NCBI GenBank assembly: GCA_963791615.1
Contig: CAWBTE010000006.1
Span: 930,001-994,000 of the forward strand
Source of the DNA: CAILZL01 sp963791615
Lineage (GTDB): Bacteria > Pseudomonadota > Gammaproteobacteria > Steroidobacterales > Steroidobacteraceae
Reading direction: 5' to 3'
DNA length: 64,000 nucleotides
The position numbers were made by a program, and so were the translations under genes. Shown here piece by piece: positions 9,408 through 17,647 of this stretch. How positions within the stretch are numbered: the first letter of the stretch is position 1; the number at the start of each line of letters is the position of its first letter. The notes under the pieces are model-generated. The model saw only the letters and a program-made list of their open reading frames with translations. It searched no databases and was not told the DNA's origin.

Positions 9408-9890
9408 TGCGCCATTCTCATTCATTGACATTGGCAGCGAAGCAGGCGCAGAGCGGCTTTACGCTGATCGAACTGGTGATCGCCATCACCGTCACCAGTA
9501 TCGCCGTCACCGGCGTCATGGGCGCGTTATCGGCCGTGTCGGTACGCAGTGCGCAAAGCCTGGTTCATGGATCAGGCCACCGCCATTGCCGATGCGTACC
9601 TGGAAGAGATTCGCCACAAACCCTTCCAGGACCCGGATGGCGTCAGTGGTGAAACACAACGTGCGCTGTTCGATGACATTCAGGATTACAACGGCCTGAA
9701 CAACAACGGCGCACGCGATCAGCGTGGTGTGGCCATTACCGGTCTCGATCAGTATCGCGTCACTGTCAGGCTGGTGGGTACGGCGCTGGGGGTGATACCT
9801 GCGGTCAATGTACGGCGTGTCGACGTGACCGTGCGACACAGCACAGGTGCAGTCGTGACGCTGAGTACTTACAAGACGCGGCATCTCTGA
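9407..9890 (+). CDS. mshD: MSHA minor pilin MshD, with a +1 frameshift near 9555
   Basis: Minor pilin with leader ending in QSG and N-terminus FTLIELVIAITVTSIAVTG. The frame is lost at the AAA of 9555-9557. Reading one base fewer joins VSVRSA to AWFMDQATAIADAYLEEIRH and then KPFQDPDG, which is the characteristic MshD region (a family pattern of QQA-x-AIAE-x-YLEEI-x-x-KPF). The corrected protein is about 160 residues. The start at 9407 overlaps the mshC stop, and the stop overlaps the mshO start. Without correction the product would end at 9652 with a nonsense tail. Confidence 0.8.
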
Positions 9891-10786
9891 TGTGCAGACG
9901 ATCATTACTAAAATTGCAGCAATCCGGCTTCACACTGGTGGAGCTGATTGTGTCCATTGTCATTTCCGCCGTAATCGTCGGCTTCATGACGATGTTCCTG
10001 ACTACACCGGTACAGGCGTATCTGGCGCAGAACCGCCGTGCGGAACTGGATCATCAGGCGCAGCTTGCCGAACTACATCTCAAGCGTGACATTGGCGCGG
10101 CATTACCCAACAGCGTTCGTTATACCCAGAGCGGTACGCGACTGGCGATTGAAGTGTGGCCGGTGGTAGATGTCGCTCACTATCGCGACAGTGGCTCACT
10201 GGGGGCGGGCAACGAATTACATGAACTTGACTTCACCACCAGCGACAATCAATTTGCCACCTACCTGCCATTCACACGCATCACCTATCCATTCGTATCC
10301 ACCCAGCATCATCTGGTCATCAACAACCTCGGCCAGCCGGGTGCGAATGCTTACGAGCTGAGTAATGTCATCACGCCCAGTGGCACCAGCATTCGCATCG
10401 ACAACACCAGCACCGGCAGTTTTTCACCGGCATTGCCTGCCAATGAAGCACACCTGACACTCGGCAGTGGTTTTCAGTTTGTCGCGCCCTCTGCACAACA
10501 TCGTCTGTACCTGGTGGATCAGCCCGTCACCTACCTCTGCGATACTGCTGCCAGGACACTGACCCGCTATACCCGTTACAGCATCAATCCTGCACTGAGT
10601 ACCGCCACACCCGGCGGCGCAGGCGTCATCAGTTCAGTGATCAGCAACGATCTTGCGGCCTGCGCCATCAGTTGCATCCCCGGCACGGCGCAATGCAGCA
10701 CTGCGGTCACGCTGAACATGATCTGGTCACGCGATGGCGAAAGTATGAACGTCATGCAGCAGATCGCGCTGGAGCATGCTCGATGA
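9890..10786 (+). CDS. mshO: MSHA minor pilin MshO
   Basis: Prepilin-like protein of 298 residues. It has a short leader with LLKLQQSG, then FTLVELIVSIVISAVIVGFM, and the family sequence TTPVQAYLAQNRRAELDHQA followed by LHLKRDIGAALPNSVR, which marks MshO. The C-terminal half contains two pairs of cysteines. It starts inside the mshD stop (TGATG) and ends with an ATGA overlap with mshP. Confidence 0.85.
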   Translation: MCRRSLLKLQQSGFTLVELIVSIVISAVIVGFMTMFLTTPVQAYLAQNRRAELDHQAQLAELHLKRDIGAALPNSVRYTQSGTRLAIEVWPVVDVAHYRDSGSLGAGNELHELDFTTSDNQFATYLPFTRITYPFVSTQHHLVINNLGQPGANAYELSNVITPSGTSIRIDNTSTGSFSPALPANEAHLTLGSGFQFVAPSAQHRLYLVDQPVTYLCDTAARTLTRYTRYSINPALSTATPGGAGVISSVISNDLAACAISCIPGTAQCSTAVTLNMIWSRDGESMNVMQQIALEHAR

Positions 10787-11223
10787 AAGCTGCCATGACA
10801 CGCACCATCAAACACCGCGCAGCACGTCGGCAACAGGGTGGCATGGCGCTGGTGGCCGCGATCTTCCTGATTGTGGCGCTGGCGGGCCTCGGTGTCGCAG
10901 CTGGCAAACTGAGCAGCAACCAGCAACACAGTGTGACCATGACACTGCAACGCTCACGCGTGCAGGCGGCGGCCGACAGCGGCCTGGAGTTCGGCATGTA
11001 CCTGGCCCTGAACAGTGGCCTCTGCATCAACCTGCCCTTGCCTGCCCTGCAAGCGGCGCTGCTCAACTTCACGGTGGTGGTGAACTGCATCGCGCATAAC
11101 CACACACTGGGTGGCATCACCTACCAGGTGTATCAACTCACTTCACGTGCGCAATACGGCTTGTATGGACGCCCGGATTACGTGTTCCGGCAGGCAACGC
11201 GCACGGTGAGCAATGCGCCGTGA
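10783..11223 (+). CDS. mshP: MSHA biogenesis protein MshP
   Basis: PilX/MshP-type protein (146 residues) encoded last in the pilin cluster. A basic N-terminus with RQQGGMALVAAIFLIVALAG serves as the membrane/prepilin-like helix and lacks the usual FTLIE motif, as is normal for MshP. RVQAAADSGLEFGMYLAL is the conserved AAxSGLEW-like motif. The ATG at 10783 has GGAG about 8 nt upstream and overlaps the mshO stop. A large mshQ normally follows; here the operon simply ends, facing yaeQ. Confidence 0.8.
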   Translation: MKAAMTRTIKHRAARRQQGGMALVAAIFLIVALAGLGVAAGKLSSNQQHSVTMTLQRSRVQAAADSGLEFGMYLALNSGLCINLPLPALQAALLNFTVVVNCIAHNHTLGGITYQVYQLTSRAQYGLYGRPDYVFRQATRTVSNAP

Positions 11224-11250
11224 GTTGCGTTGCCTTTCCAACCTCCTTCA

Positions 11251-11796
11251 CTAGCGCTGCACAGCCATCCGTTGCGTCCTCTCAATGGTCACCATGTCCG
11301 TATCGGTCATGATCTGCACCTGCGCATCCTGCACAAAACATTGCAACTGCAAACCCCGCTGCGCCAATGCGGCCAGCGCCTTGCTGCTCCCGGCATGAAT
11401 ATCAATGACGGCAAGATTCCTGCAGCGTTGCAGATCCGGACCAGTCTTGTCCCACCACACCTGCGCGCTGTTGCCGCTGTAGGTATACACATAGACTTCA
11501 CGAGCACGCCCGCAGGCGCGGCGAATGGCTTGCTCATCGGGCTGCCCCAGCTGTATCCATAACTCGATCTGGCCGGTGAGATCCTTGCGCCACAGATCCG
11601 GCTCCTCAGAGCTCAATCCCTTGCCGAATTCCAGCCGTTCATCGGCATGCAGGGCAAAGACCAGCAGGCGCATCATCACCCGTTCTTCAGTTTCAGACGG
11701 ATGCTGCGCCAGCGTCAGGGCATGGTTTTGATAGTAGTTGCGGTCCATATCGCTGATCTGCAGATCAGCCTTGAACACCGTGGATTTGAGCGCCAT
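11251..11796 (-). CDS. yaeQ: YaeQ family protein
   Basis: A 181-residue cytoplasmic protein of the YaeQ family, which has a PD-(D/E)XK-nuclease-like fold; its function is not settled (the family was once proposed to suppress RfaH loss). Recognisable blocks are MALKSTVFKADLQISDMDRN, LAQHPSETEERVMMRLLVFA, LWIQLGQPDEQAIRRACGRA, VYTYSGNSAQVWW. It converges on the MSHA operon with 27 nt between stops and is followed upstream by slyX on the same strand. Confidence 0.92.
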   Translation of the reverse strand: MALKSTVFKADLQISDMDRNYYQNHALTLAQHPSETEERVMMRLLVFALHADERLEFGKGLSSEEPDLWRKDLTGQIELWIQLGQPDEQAIRRACGRAREVYVYTYSGNSAQVWWDKTGPDLQRCRNLAVIDIHAGSSKALAALAQRGLQLQCFVQDAQVQIMTDTDMVTIERTQRMAVQR

Positions 11797-11838
11797 CAGT
11801 TCTCTTGTAATAAAGGGGGCAGTTCAGGCCGACATCAA

Positions 11839-12045
11839 TCAATAATGTGGCGGCCGTTCTTCGTCTTCGGAATAGGGCCGTTGCTGTCCGACCAGTTCAT
11901 CCACACGACCGGCAAAAGTACTCAGACGCGCACGCAACTCATCCAGCTCACGCTGCTGGCGATACACCACATCACTCAGCTCGTGATTGGCGCGCTCCAG
12001 AAACGCGATCTTCAATTCGATCTGTTCGAGATTTGCTGCATTCAT
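11839..12045 (-). CDS. slyX: SlyX family protein
   Basis: A small coiled-coil protein (68 residues) of unknown biochemical role. Heptad-like sequence runs from IELKIAFLERANHELSDVV to about residue 50, and the C-terminus RPPHY matches the conserved PPPHY ending of SlyX. I chose the ATG at 12045 because it gives the family length; an upstream in-frame start at 12126 would add 27 unrelated residues. Confidence 0.85.
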   Translation of the reverse strand: MNAANLEQIELKIAFLERANHELSDVVYRQQRELDELRARLSTFAGRVDELVGQQRPYSEDEERPPHY

Positions 12046-12107
12046 GACAGTTGGCCACAATGGGGTTACTCCGCCTATTATGAACCGCAATGGCAATGTG
12101 GAGAGAA

Positions 12108-12854
12108 ATGAAAGCTGATCACTCAACCGACTTGCCCGCGCAGCGGGGTCAGGTATGGCGGCGCGCCATCATCCTGATCGTACTGTGTGCGGTGCTGGCC
12201 TTTCTGGCCACATCCGACTTGCTGCATTCGGCACTGATGAGCTTTCTGGAGGCCAGCCAATCAATGATCGCGCACAACCCGGCGCTGGGGGCCGTACTGT
12301 TTGTGGTGTTTTCGGCGGTATCGGCCATGTTCGCGTTTGTATCGGTGGCCATTATCGTTCCGGTGGCGGTGTTTACATGGGGTGAACCGCTGAGCATCCT
12401 GTTGCTATGGAGTGGCTGGCTGCTGGGTGGCGTGATTGCCTATACCATCGGCCGATTTCTGGGCCGACCGGTGGTGCGCTGGCTGACCGCCAGCACCGGC
12501 TTGCAGCGTCTGGAACGACTGATTCAGCGCGATACGCCATTTGCGCTGGTGTTGCTGTTCCAGCTGGCGCTGCCATCGGAGATTCCCGGCTATGTGCTGG
12601 GACTGGTGCGCTACAGCCCGGCACGTTATCTGCTGTCCCTTGCCTTGGCGGAACTGCCCTATGCACTGGCCACCGTGCATCTGGGCGCCAGTTTCGTCGA
12701 GCGTCAGGGCACCGTCGTGCTGTTCATGGGGCTGCTGCTGGTGCTGTTCAGCGTGGTGGCGTTTTATGTGCTGCGCAAACAGCTCGCGGCACGTAATCGG
12801 GATCAAAGCCGTGACTGCGCGGCGCAAACACAACCTTGCCAGCTATCGGCTTGA
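12108..12854 (+). CDS. VTT (TVP38/TMEM64, DedA-related) membrane protein
   Basis: An integral membrane protein of 248 residues from the VTT superfamily, whose members are lipid scramblases or transporters. About six hydrophobic segments are visible, including ILIVLCAVLAFLATSDLLH, SVAIIVPVAVFTWGEPLSI and GTVVLFMGLLLVLFSVVAF, with the family-type GWLLGGVIAYTIGRFLGRP between them. GGAGA precedes the ATG at 12108 by 3-4 nt, better than the ATG-like starts upstream. The 3' end overlaps the next gene by about 44 nt if that gene starts at 12811. Confidence 0.85.
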   Translation: MKADHSTDLPAQRGQVWRRAIILIVLCAVLAFLATSDLLHSALMSFLEASQSMIAHNPALGAVLFVVFSAVSAMFAFVSVAIIVPVAVFTWGEPLSILLLWSGWLLGGVIAYTIGRFLGRPVVRWLTASTGLQRLERLIQRDTPFALVLLFQLALPSEIPGYVLGLVRYSPARYLLSLALAELPYALATVHLGASFVERQGTVVLFMGLLLVLFSVVAFYVLRKQLAARNRDQSRDCAAQTQPCQLSA

Positions 12855-13387
12855 ACAGGGCCTGCATCTGGTGGAGATCCGGTTGCGTGAGCCACGACAG
12901 CTGTTCAACAGCCTGGACCCTGCGCCGTTTCATGAAAAAGATCTGGATGCCGTCCGCCGAGGAATACATCGTCGGCGCGATGCGCGAACTCGGCACGCGT
13001 CACAGCAAGCTGGTGCTGTATCTGCCCACCGCCATTGTTGACACGCCGGATGCGCAGAGCATTCCTGACGCCATCCATCACTATTTTTCCTATCGTGCCC
13101 AGCATGCGGGCGCCGAGCTGGGCCAGACTCTGCGTTTCGGCGCAGTCAGCCTGCTGATCGGACTGTGCTTTCTGTTCCTGTGTCTCAGCCTGCGTGAACT
13201 GGTTGGTTTACTGGATCTGGATGCCAGTGAGCAGATCCTGATGGAAGGACTGCTGATCGTCGGCTGGGTGGCGCTGTGGCGGCCCCTGGAAATATTTCTG
13301 TATGAATGGTGGCCGATTCGCCAGCGACAGAAGTTATTCACCCGCATTGCGCATCTGGCGATTGAAATACGCAGCGAACAGCAGTGA
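12811..13387 (+). CDS. Uncharacterised two-helix membrane protein, +1 frameshift near 12952
   Basis: I cannot assign a function. The frame from GTG 12811 reads LREPRQLFNSLDPAPFHEKD, then breaks within GCCGTCC (12949-12955). Removing one C continues as AEEYIVGAMRELGTRHSKLV and gives a 191-residue protein. Its N-terminal half is soluble, and two hydrophobic segments follow (FGAVSLLIGLCFLFLCLSL, LLIVGWVALWRPLEIFLYEW), ending in a basic cytoplasmic tail with QRQKLF. The LFNSLDPxPFHEKDLD block looks like a strongly conserved family signature. It overlaps the VTT gene, suggesting co-expression. The start is uncertain because no clear ribosome site is seen. Confidence 0.65.
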
Positions 13388-13395
13388 AGTCCTGA

Positions 13396-14358
13396 TCAGC
13401 CTTTCGATACGCCAGGATGGCTCTGGTGGGTGAGGATGAATTGCTGCGCGGCCGTACGGACGGCAGCCTGCTCAACGGCGATAAGCAGATGCCCGCCGCG
13501 CTCGAAGTGTTGCAGTTGCGCGCCGGGAATGACCGCGGCAGCGAACTCGGCATTGCGATACAGCTGCAGGGTGTCATCCCTGGCATGCAGGATCAGCGTC
13601 GGTGCACGAATCGCTGCAATCCGTTCATTCGGCATGGCTGCCCGGTTATCAAATGCCACGCCGGAAAAACGTGGTGCCACGGGATTCATGTCGTCAATCA
13701 CCCGGTCAACCAGTTTGCGCTGTTCGCGACTGAGGCCGGCAATGACGGAGGTATTGGCTCCCATCAGTTCCATGAGTTGCCGCCTCAGTAATGTGCTGAC
13801 GCCCCAGTACAGCGGGTCGTATCTGAAAATCGTCATCAACACATCGCCCTGCTGATTCGCCTTCGCTTGCCGGGCATCTGATGAAGACGCCACACCACAC
13901 GAGATGAGTATCAACGAGTCAACGCGGTGTGGATACAGAACCGCAAACAGCAGTGCCGACGGGCCACCATGGGACAGCGCAATCACCGCCACCTTGTCGA
14001 TGCCCAGCTGATCAAGGAGATGTGCGTAGGCATGCGCCTGATCATCAAAGGTGGCGTCGTTGCGAACAGTGGAGCGCAGATAGCCGAAGCGCGATGGCGC
14101 GATCCAGTGGAACCCAGATCCGAGCACCGACTGAGCAATCAATTCGCCCTGATCGTAACCGCCGCCACTGCCGTGAATAACCAGCACTGCCGGGCCCGAG
14201 CCACCCTGAGTGAACTCGATATCACCATCAGGCGAAGGAATAACGGTGGCCTTGCCGGTTACCCGTGCGTAGGCGGCGTCGATCTGCCGCACATATACCA
14301 CTGTCGCAACAACGATCAATGCTCCCAGCGCCAGCACAATCCAGCGCAACCACACCAT
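13396..14358 (-). CDS. Alpha/beta hydrolase, membrane-anchored
   Basis: A 320-residue alpha/beta-hydrolase fold protein. A hydrophobic N-terminal helix (WIVLALGALIVVATVVYV) suggests export or membrane anchoring. The oxyanion region is VIHGSGGGYDQGE, the nucleophile elbow is ALSHGGPSALL (Ser), and a late HARDDT and RGGHLL supply plausible Asp and His. The substrate cannot be read from the sequence. It faces the preceding plus-strand gene tail to tail with 8 nt between, and lies 15 nt after the end of the next minus-strand gene (start order: flavoprotein, then this gene), so the two may be one transcript. Confidence 0.85.
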   Translation of the reverse strand: MVWLRWIVLALGALIVVATVVYVRQIDAAYARVTGKATVIPSPDGDIEFTQGGSGPAVLVIHGSGGGYDQGELIAQSVLGSGFHWIAPSRFGYLRSTVRNDATFDDQAHAYAHLLDQLGIDKVAVIALSHGGPSALLFAVLYPHRVDSLILISCGVASSSDARQAKANQQGDVLMTIFRYDPLYWGVSTLLRRQLMELMGANTSVIAGLSREQRKLVDRVIDDMNPVAPRFSGVAFDNRAAMPNERIAAIRAPTLILHARDDTLQLYRNAEFAAAVIPGAQLQHFERGGHLLIAVEQAAVRTAAQQFILTHQSHPGVSKG

Positions 14359-14363
14359 GGTGC

Positions 14364-14948
14364 TCAGCCCGCCCGGGTGCCCAGTTCACGCAACTTGACC
14401 AGCCACTTGTCACGTCGCGACGTATCAGGGCTTTCCACCATACCGATCACGGTGGCGCGGATTGGTGCGATGCCGACGAAGCCGAGGATATTGCGTTCCA
14501 GACTCTTGAGGCTGTGAGCCCGGAAATACCAGCGATACAACAGTGCCGGCATGCCCATGGTCACCACGATGCGGGCACTCTTGCCCTTGAGCAATTGCTT
14601 GCCCAGGGGATTCTTCCCGGCAGGCCCGAAGGCAAACCCGGGGCGCGCGATCTGTTCAAGAAATGCTTTCAGCATGGCTGGCATACCGCCCAGCCATAGT
14701 GGATACACAATCACCAGATGATTCGCCCAGGCAATGACTTCTTGTGCGTCGCGGAGTGTTGCTGGCGTTGCACCCTGTTCCCAATCCTGCTTGCTGCGCA
14801 ACAGGGGAAAGTCCAGTCTGGCAATATCAACTGCACGCACTTCATGTCCGGCCGCTGTTGCACCCTGCGTATAAGCCAGTGCCAGTGCATGACCGAAATG
14901 CGGCTGACTCGCGTCAGGATGGCCCTGGATGATGGCAATTCGGGACAT
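14364..14948 (-). CDS. NAD(P)H:quinone oxidoreductase-like flavodoxin-fold protein
   Basis: A 194-residue flavodoxin-like fold protein of the NQO1/KefF/MdaB group, expected to use FMN or FAD. The FMN-phosphate loop is near IAIIQGHPDASQPHFGHALA, and the family motif YPLWLGGMPAMLKAFLEQ is intact, with FAFGPAGKNPLGKQLLKGK after it. I start at the ATG at 14948 (MSRIAIIQGHP), which matches the family; the in-frame start at 14972 adds only 8 residues. Confidence 0.85.
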   Translation of the reverse strand: MSRIAIIQGHPDASQPHFGHALALAYTQGATAAGHEVRAVDIARLDFPLLRSKQDWEQGATPATLRDAQEVIAWANHLVIVYPLWLGGMPAMLKAFLEQIARPGFAFGPAGKNPLGKQLLKGKSARIVVTMGMPALLYRWYFRAHSLKSLERNILGFVGIAPIRATVIGMVESPDTSRRDKWLVKLRELGTRAG

Positions 14949-15041
14949 GAGGCGGCTTCCCCAGCTGATCAAGCCGGACCTTCAACTACAACGACTCAAA
15001 GCGCAATAGGGAATGGCCGCAGGCTGCCTGCTCCCGCCAAG

Positions 15042-15905
15042 CTACTCCGCTTCCGGCTCGGCAATATCGCGTGGTGCCACCACGCGCAACAGTTCAATCC
15101 GCCGCCGGTCGCCACGCAGCATCTTGTATTCAAACTCATCGATCACCACGCTCTCGGCGCGGCGCGGCAACCGCCCCAGGTGGCTGAGCAGCAAGCCGCT
15201 GATGGTGTCGTATTCTTCATCGCTGTAACGGGTGCCGAAGTACTGGTTGTAGTCTTCAATGCGGGTTTGGGCGCGTACGGTGAAGTGTCGGGCATCTTCT
15301 CGAACGATATCCACTTCATCATCAAGATCATATTCATCGCCGATGTCGCCGACGATCAGTTCCAGCACATCCTCAATGGTCACCAGGCCGGCCACGCCAC
15401 CATACTCGTCCACCACAATCGCCATGTGGTTGTGATTGGCGCGAAACTCCTTCAGCAACACGTTGAGTCGCTTGCTTTCCGGGATGAACACCGGACCGCG
15501 CAGGCATTCCTTGATGTCGAAGCGTTCTTCGTCTTCATGCACCATGCGCAGCAGATCCTTGGCGAGCAGGATGCCCAGCACCTTCTCGCGATCTTCATCC
15601 ATCACCGGGAAACGCGAGTGGCCGGATTCGATCACGGCCGGCAGGATTTCATCGAGCGCATCATCGCGGGTAATGACCACCATCTGCGAGCGCGGCACCA
15701 TGATGTCTCGCACCTGCTGCTCGCCTACTTCCAGCACCCCCTGCAACATCGCAAACGCATCTTCATCAACAATGCCGCGTATGCGGGCATCGCTGAGCAC
15801 TTCCAGCAGTTCGTCACGATCACGTGGTTCGCCACTGAGTGAATCGGCCAGCTTGCGTATCCAGCGTCCGGTGCGGCCTATGTCCTGATCAGAGTCATCG
15901 CTCAT
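15042..15905 (-). CDS. corC: CorC/HlyC family CBS-domain protein (YbeX)
   Basis: A 287-residue cytosolic protein with two CBS domains (residues about 62-120 and 128-185; RDIMVPRSQMVVI and VVDEYGGVAGLVTIEDVLEL) and a C-terminal CorC/HlyC FAD-binding-like domain. The family has been linked to Mg/Co efflux and, as YbeX, to ribosome maintenance. AGGA lies 5 nt before the ATG at 15905. Its position after ybeY fits the miaB-phoH-ybeY-ybeX cluster; lnt, which often follows, is not here. Confidence 0.93.
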   Translation of the reverse strand: MSDDSDQDIGRTGRWIRKLADSLSGEPRDRDELLEVLSDARIRGIVDEDAFAMLQGVLEVGEQQVRDIMVPRSQMVVITRDDALDEILPAVIESGHSRFPVMDEDREKVLGILLAKDLLRMVHEDEERFDIKECLRGPVFIPESKRLNVLLKEFRANHNHMAIVVDEYGGVAGLVTIEDVLELIVGDIGDEYDLDDEVDIVREDARHFTVRAQTRIEDYNQYFGTRYSDEEYDTISGLLLSHLGRLPRRAESVVIDEFEYKMLRGDRRRIELLRVVAPRDIAEPEAE

Positions 15906-15916
15906 TGAATTCCTGC

Positions 15917-16492
15917 TCACACATCGTAGGGATTGGCAAAACCAGAACTTTCCAGAATCGCCACTTCGCAGGCTTCCATCACCTGCGCGTCGCGATCTTC
16001 TTCATGATCGTAGCCCAGCAGATGCAGTACGCCATGCATGATCATGTGCGCCCAGTGTGCTTCAAGTGGCTTGCCCTGCGCTCTGGCTTCCCGCTTCACG
16101 ATCGGCGCGCATATCGCCAGATCACCCAGCGTAGGCAACTCATCAGAATCAAACCCTTCGCCCGCTGGAAACGACAGCACATTGGTAGCATGGTCTTCGT
16201 CGCGCCAGTCACGATTCAGCCTGCGGCTCTCGGCCGCGCCGACAATACGCAATGACACCTGCACCGGCGGCACGGTACGTATGCGGCCCTTGCTGTGCGC
16301 CGCATGGTGCACTTCGTAAGCTGCGGTGGCCCAGGTCTGCAACCGTTTGGCAGAGGGCACCCCGGCACGCGCAGTACCGAACTGCACGTCCAGCCGCAGG
16401 GACAAGGGAATTTTCTTGCTGGCTGATTTGGTCACCGCGCGCTTCGCGGCCTTGTTTTTTGCAACCACTTTCTTTCTGGCTTTACTGGCCAT
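15917..16492 (-). CDS. ybeY: Endoribonuclease YbeY with a basic N-terminal extension
   Basis: Single-strand-specific metal-dependent endoribonuclease used in 16S rRNA 3'-end maturation and late 70S quality control. The metal-binding motif HGVLHLLGYDH (H-x3-H-x5-H) is intact, as is the upstream NRDWRDEDHATNVLSFPA. The ATG at 16492 gives 191 residues, about 30 more than typical. The extra N-terminus is rich in Lys and Ala (MASKARKKVVAKNKAAKR), and could be an RNA-binding tail. The start overlaps the end of phoH by 11 nt. Confidence 0.92.
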   Translation of the reverse strand: MASKARKKVVAKNKAAKRAVTKSASKKIPLSLRLDVQFGTARAGVPSAKRLQTWATAAYEVHHAAHSKGRIRTVPPVQVSLRIVGAAESRRLNRDWRDEDHATNVLSFPAGEGFDSDELPTLGDLAICAPIVKREARAQGKPLEAHWAHMIMHGVLHLLGYDHEEDRDAQVMEACEVAILESSGFANPYDV

Positions 16493-17543
16493 TGTTGCGC
16501 TCGCTATTCTGCTGATTGCGATCACTGCCTGCCTGATCATCGATGGCCTGCTGGCGACGCTCATACGCCTGCACAATGCGTTGCACCAGTGGATGACGCA
16601 CCACATCACGCGAATGAAAATGAGTGAACGCCACACCTTCAACGCCGGGCAGGATATCCATGACATGCCGCAGGCCGGAAGTCTGATGGCGGGGCAGATC
16701 GGTTTGCGTAATATCGCCGGTCACCACCGCCTTGGAACCAAAGCCGATGCGCGTCAGGAACATCTTCATCTGTTCGATGGTGGTGTTCTGCGCTTCATCA
16801 AGAATGATGAAAGAATCATTCAGGGAACGGCCACGCATGAAGGCCAGCGGCGCTACTTCAATGATATTGCGTTCAATGGCCTTGCCAACGCGATCAAAAC
16901 CCATCATGTCGTACAACGCGTCATACATGGGACGCAGGTAAGGATCCACTTTCTGTGTCAGATCGCCGGGCAGGAAACCAAGGCGCTCGCCCGCTTCAAC
17001 CGCCGGCCGCACCAGCACAATGCGGCGCACCCGATCCGATTGCAGCGCGTCCACGGCGCAGGCCACCGCCAGATAGGTCTTGCCAGTACCCGCCGGGCCA
17101 ATACCAAAGGTCAGGTCGTGAGTACGAACATGAGTGAGATACTGGCGCTGATTCAGGCCGCGACCGCGCACCCCGCCGCGCAGCGTGTGAATCACCGGGT
17201 CTTTCTGCAACTCGTCTGTTAATGCGTCATCGGCCAATGATGCATCGGCATGCGCACCGCTGATATCCTGAATGCACAGATGCACGCGATCCGGCGTGAG
17301 CTCTTCCTGCGCGGATAACTGGTCGAGATGCCCCAGCACCTGCAGGGCCTGTTCGACCTGCGACTCGGCGCCAATGACCTTGAGCAAGTTGCCACGCCGA
17401 CGAATCTCAACACTCAGGCGGGACTCCACCTGACGCAAGTTTTCATCCATCGGCCCGACCAGATTGGCGAGCCGGGTGTTGTCAGAAGATTGCAGTGTCA
17501 GCTCACGCGACGTGGCTACAGGCTTGGTCAGGGGTGCGTTCAC
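16482..17543 (-). CDS. phoH: PhoH-like ATPase (YbeZ)
   Basis: RecA-fold ATPase of the PhoH/YbeZ family, a functional partner of YbeY in rRNA processing. An N-terminal KH-like region (LSVEIRRRGNLLKVIGAES) precedes the P-loop GPAGTGKTYLA and Walker B FIILDEAQNT. The start is uncertain. The GTG at 17543 gives 353 residues, close to the family size. Earlier in-frame starts would translate through the palindromic repeat at 17565-17617 and give an unusual N-terminus. It lies between miaB and ybeY on the same strand. Confidence 0.88.
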   Translation of the reverse strand: MNAPLTKPVATSRELTLQSSDNTRLANLVGPMDENLRQVESRLSVEIRRRGNLLKVIGAESQVEQALQVLGHLDQLSAQEELTPDRVHLCIQDISGAHADASLADDALTDELQKDPVIHTLRGGVRGRGLNQRQYLTHVRTHDLTFGIGPAGTGKTYLAVACAVDALQSDRVRRIVLVRPAVEAGERLGFLPGDLTQKVDPYLRPMYDALYDMMGFDRVGKAIERNIIEVAPLAFMRGRSLNDSFIILDEAQNTTIEQMKMFLTRIGFGSKAVVTGDITQTDLPRHQTSGLRHVMDILPGVEGVAFTHFHSRDVVRHPLVQRIVQAYERRQQAIDDQAGSDRNQQNSERNNGQ

Positions 17544-17564
17544 AGGGTTGGTCTGGCCGTTTGA

Positions 17565-17617
17565 TAGGTCGGGCTTTAGCCCGACATAGTTAATTGTCGG
17601 GATGAAGCCCGACCTAC
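17565..17617. repeat. REP-like palindromic element, two units
   Basis: Two small palindromes (17568-17585 with an 8-bp stem, and 17596-17613 with a GTCGGG/CCCGAC core), themselves arranged as a larger inverted repeat, lie between miaB and phoH. This GTCGGGCT-type unit resembles bacterial REP sequences. It begins about 30 nt after the miaB stop in the direction of transcription. Confidence 0.7.
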
Positions 17618-17647
17618 AGCGATGACGCTTTGCTGAAGTACTGTGCA

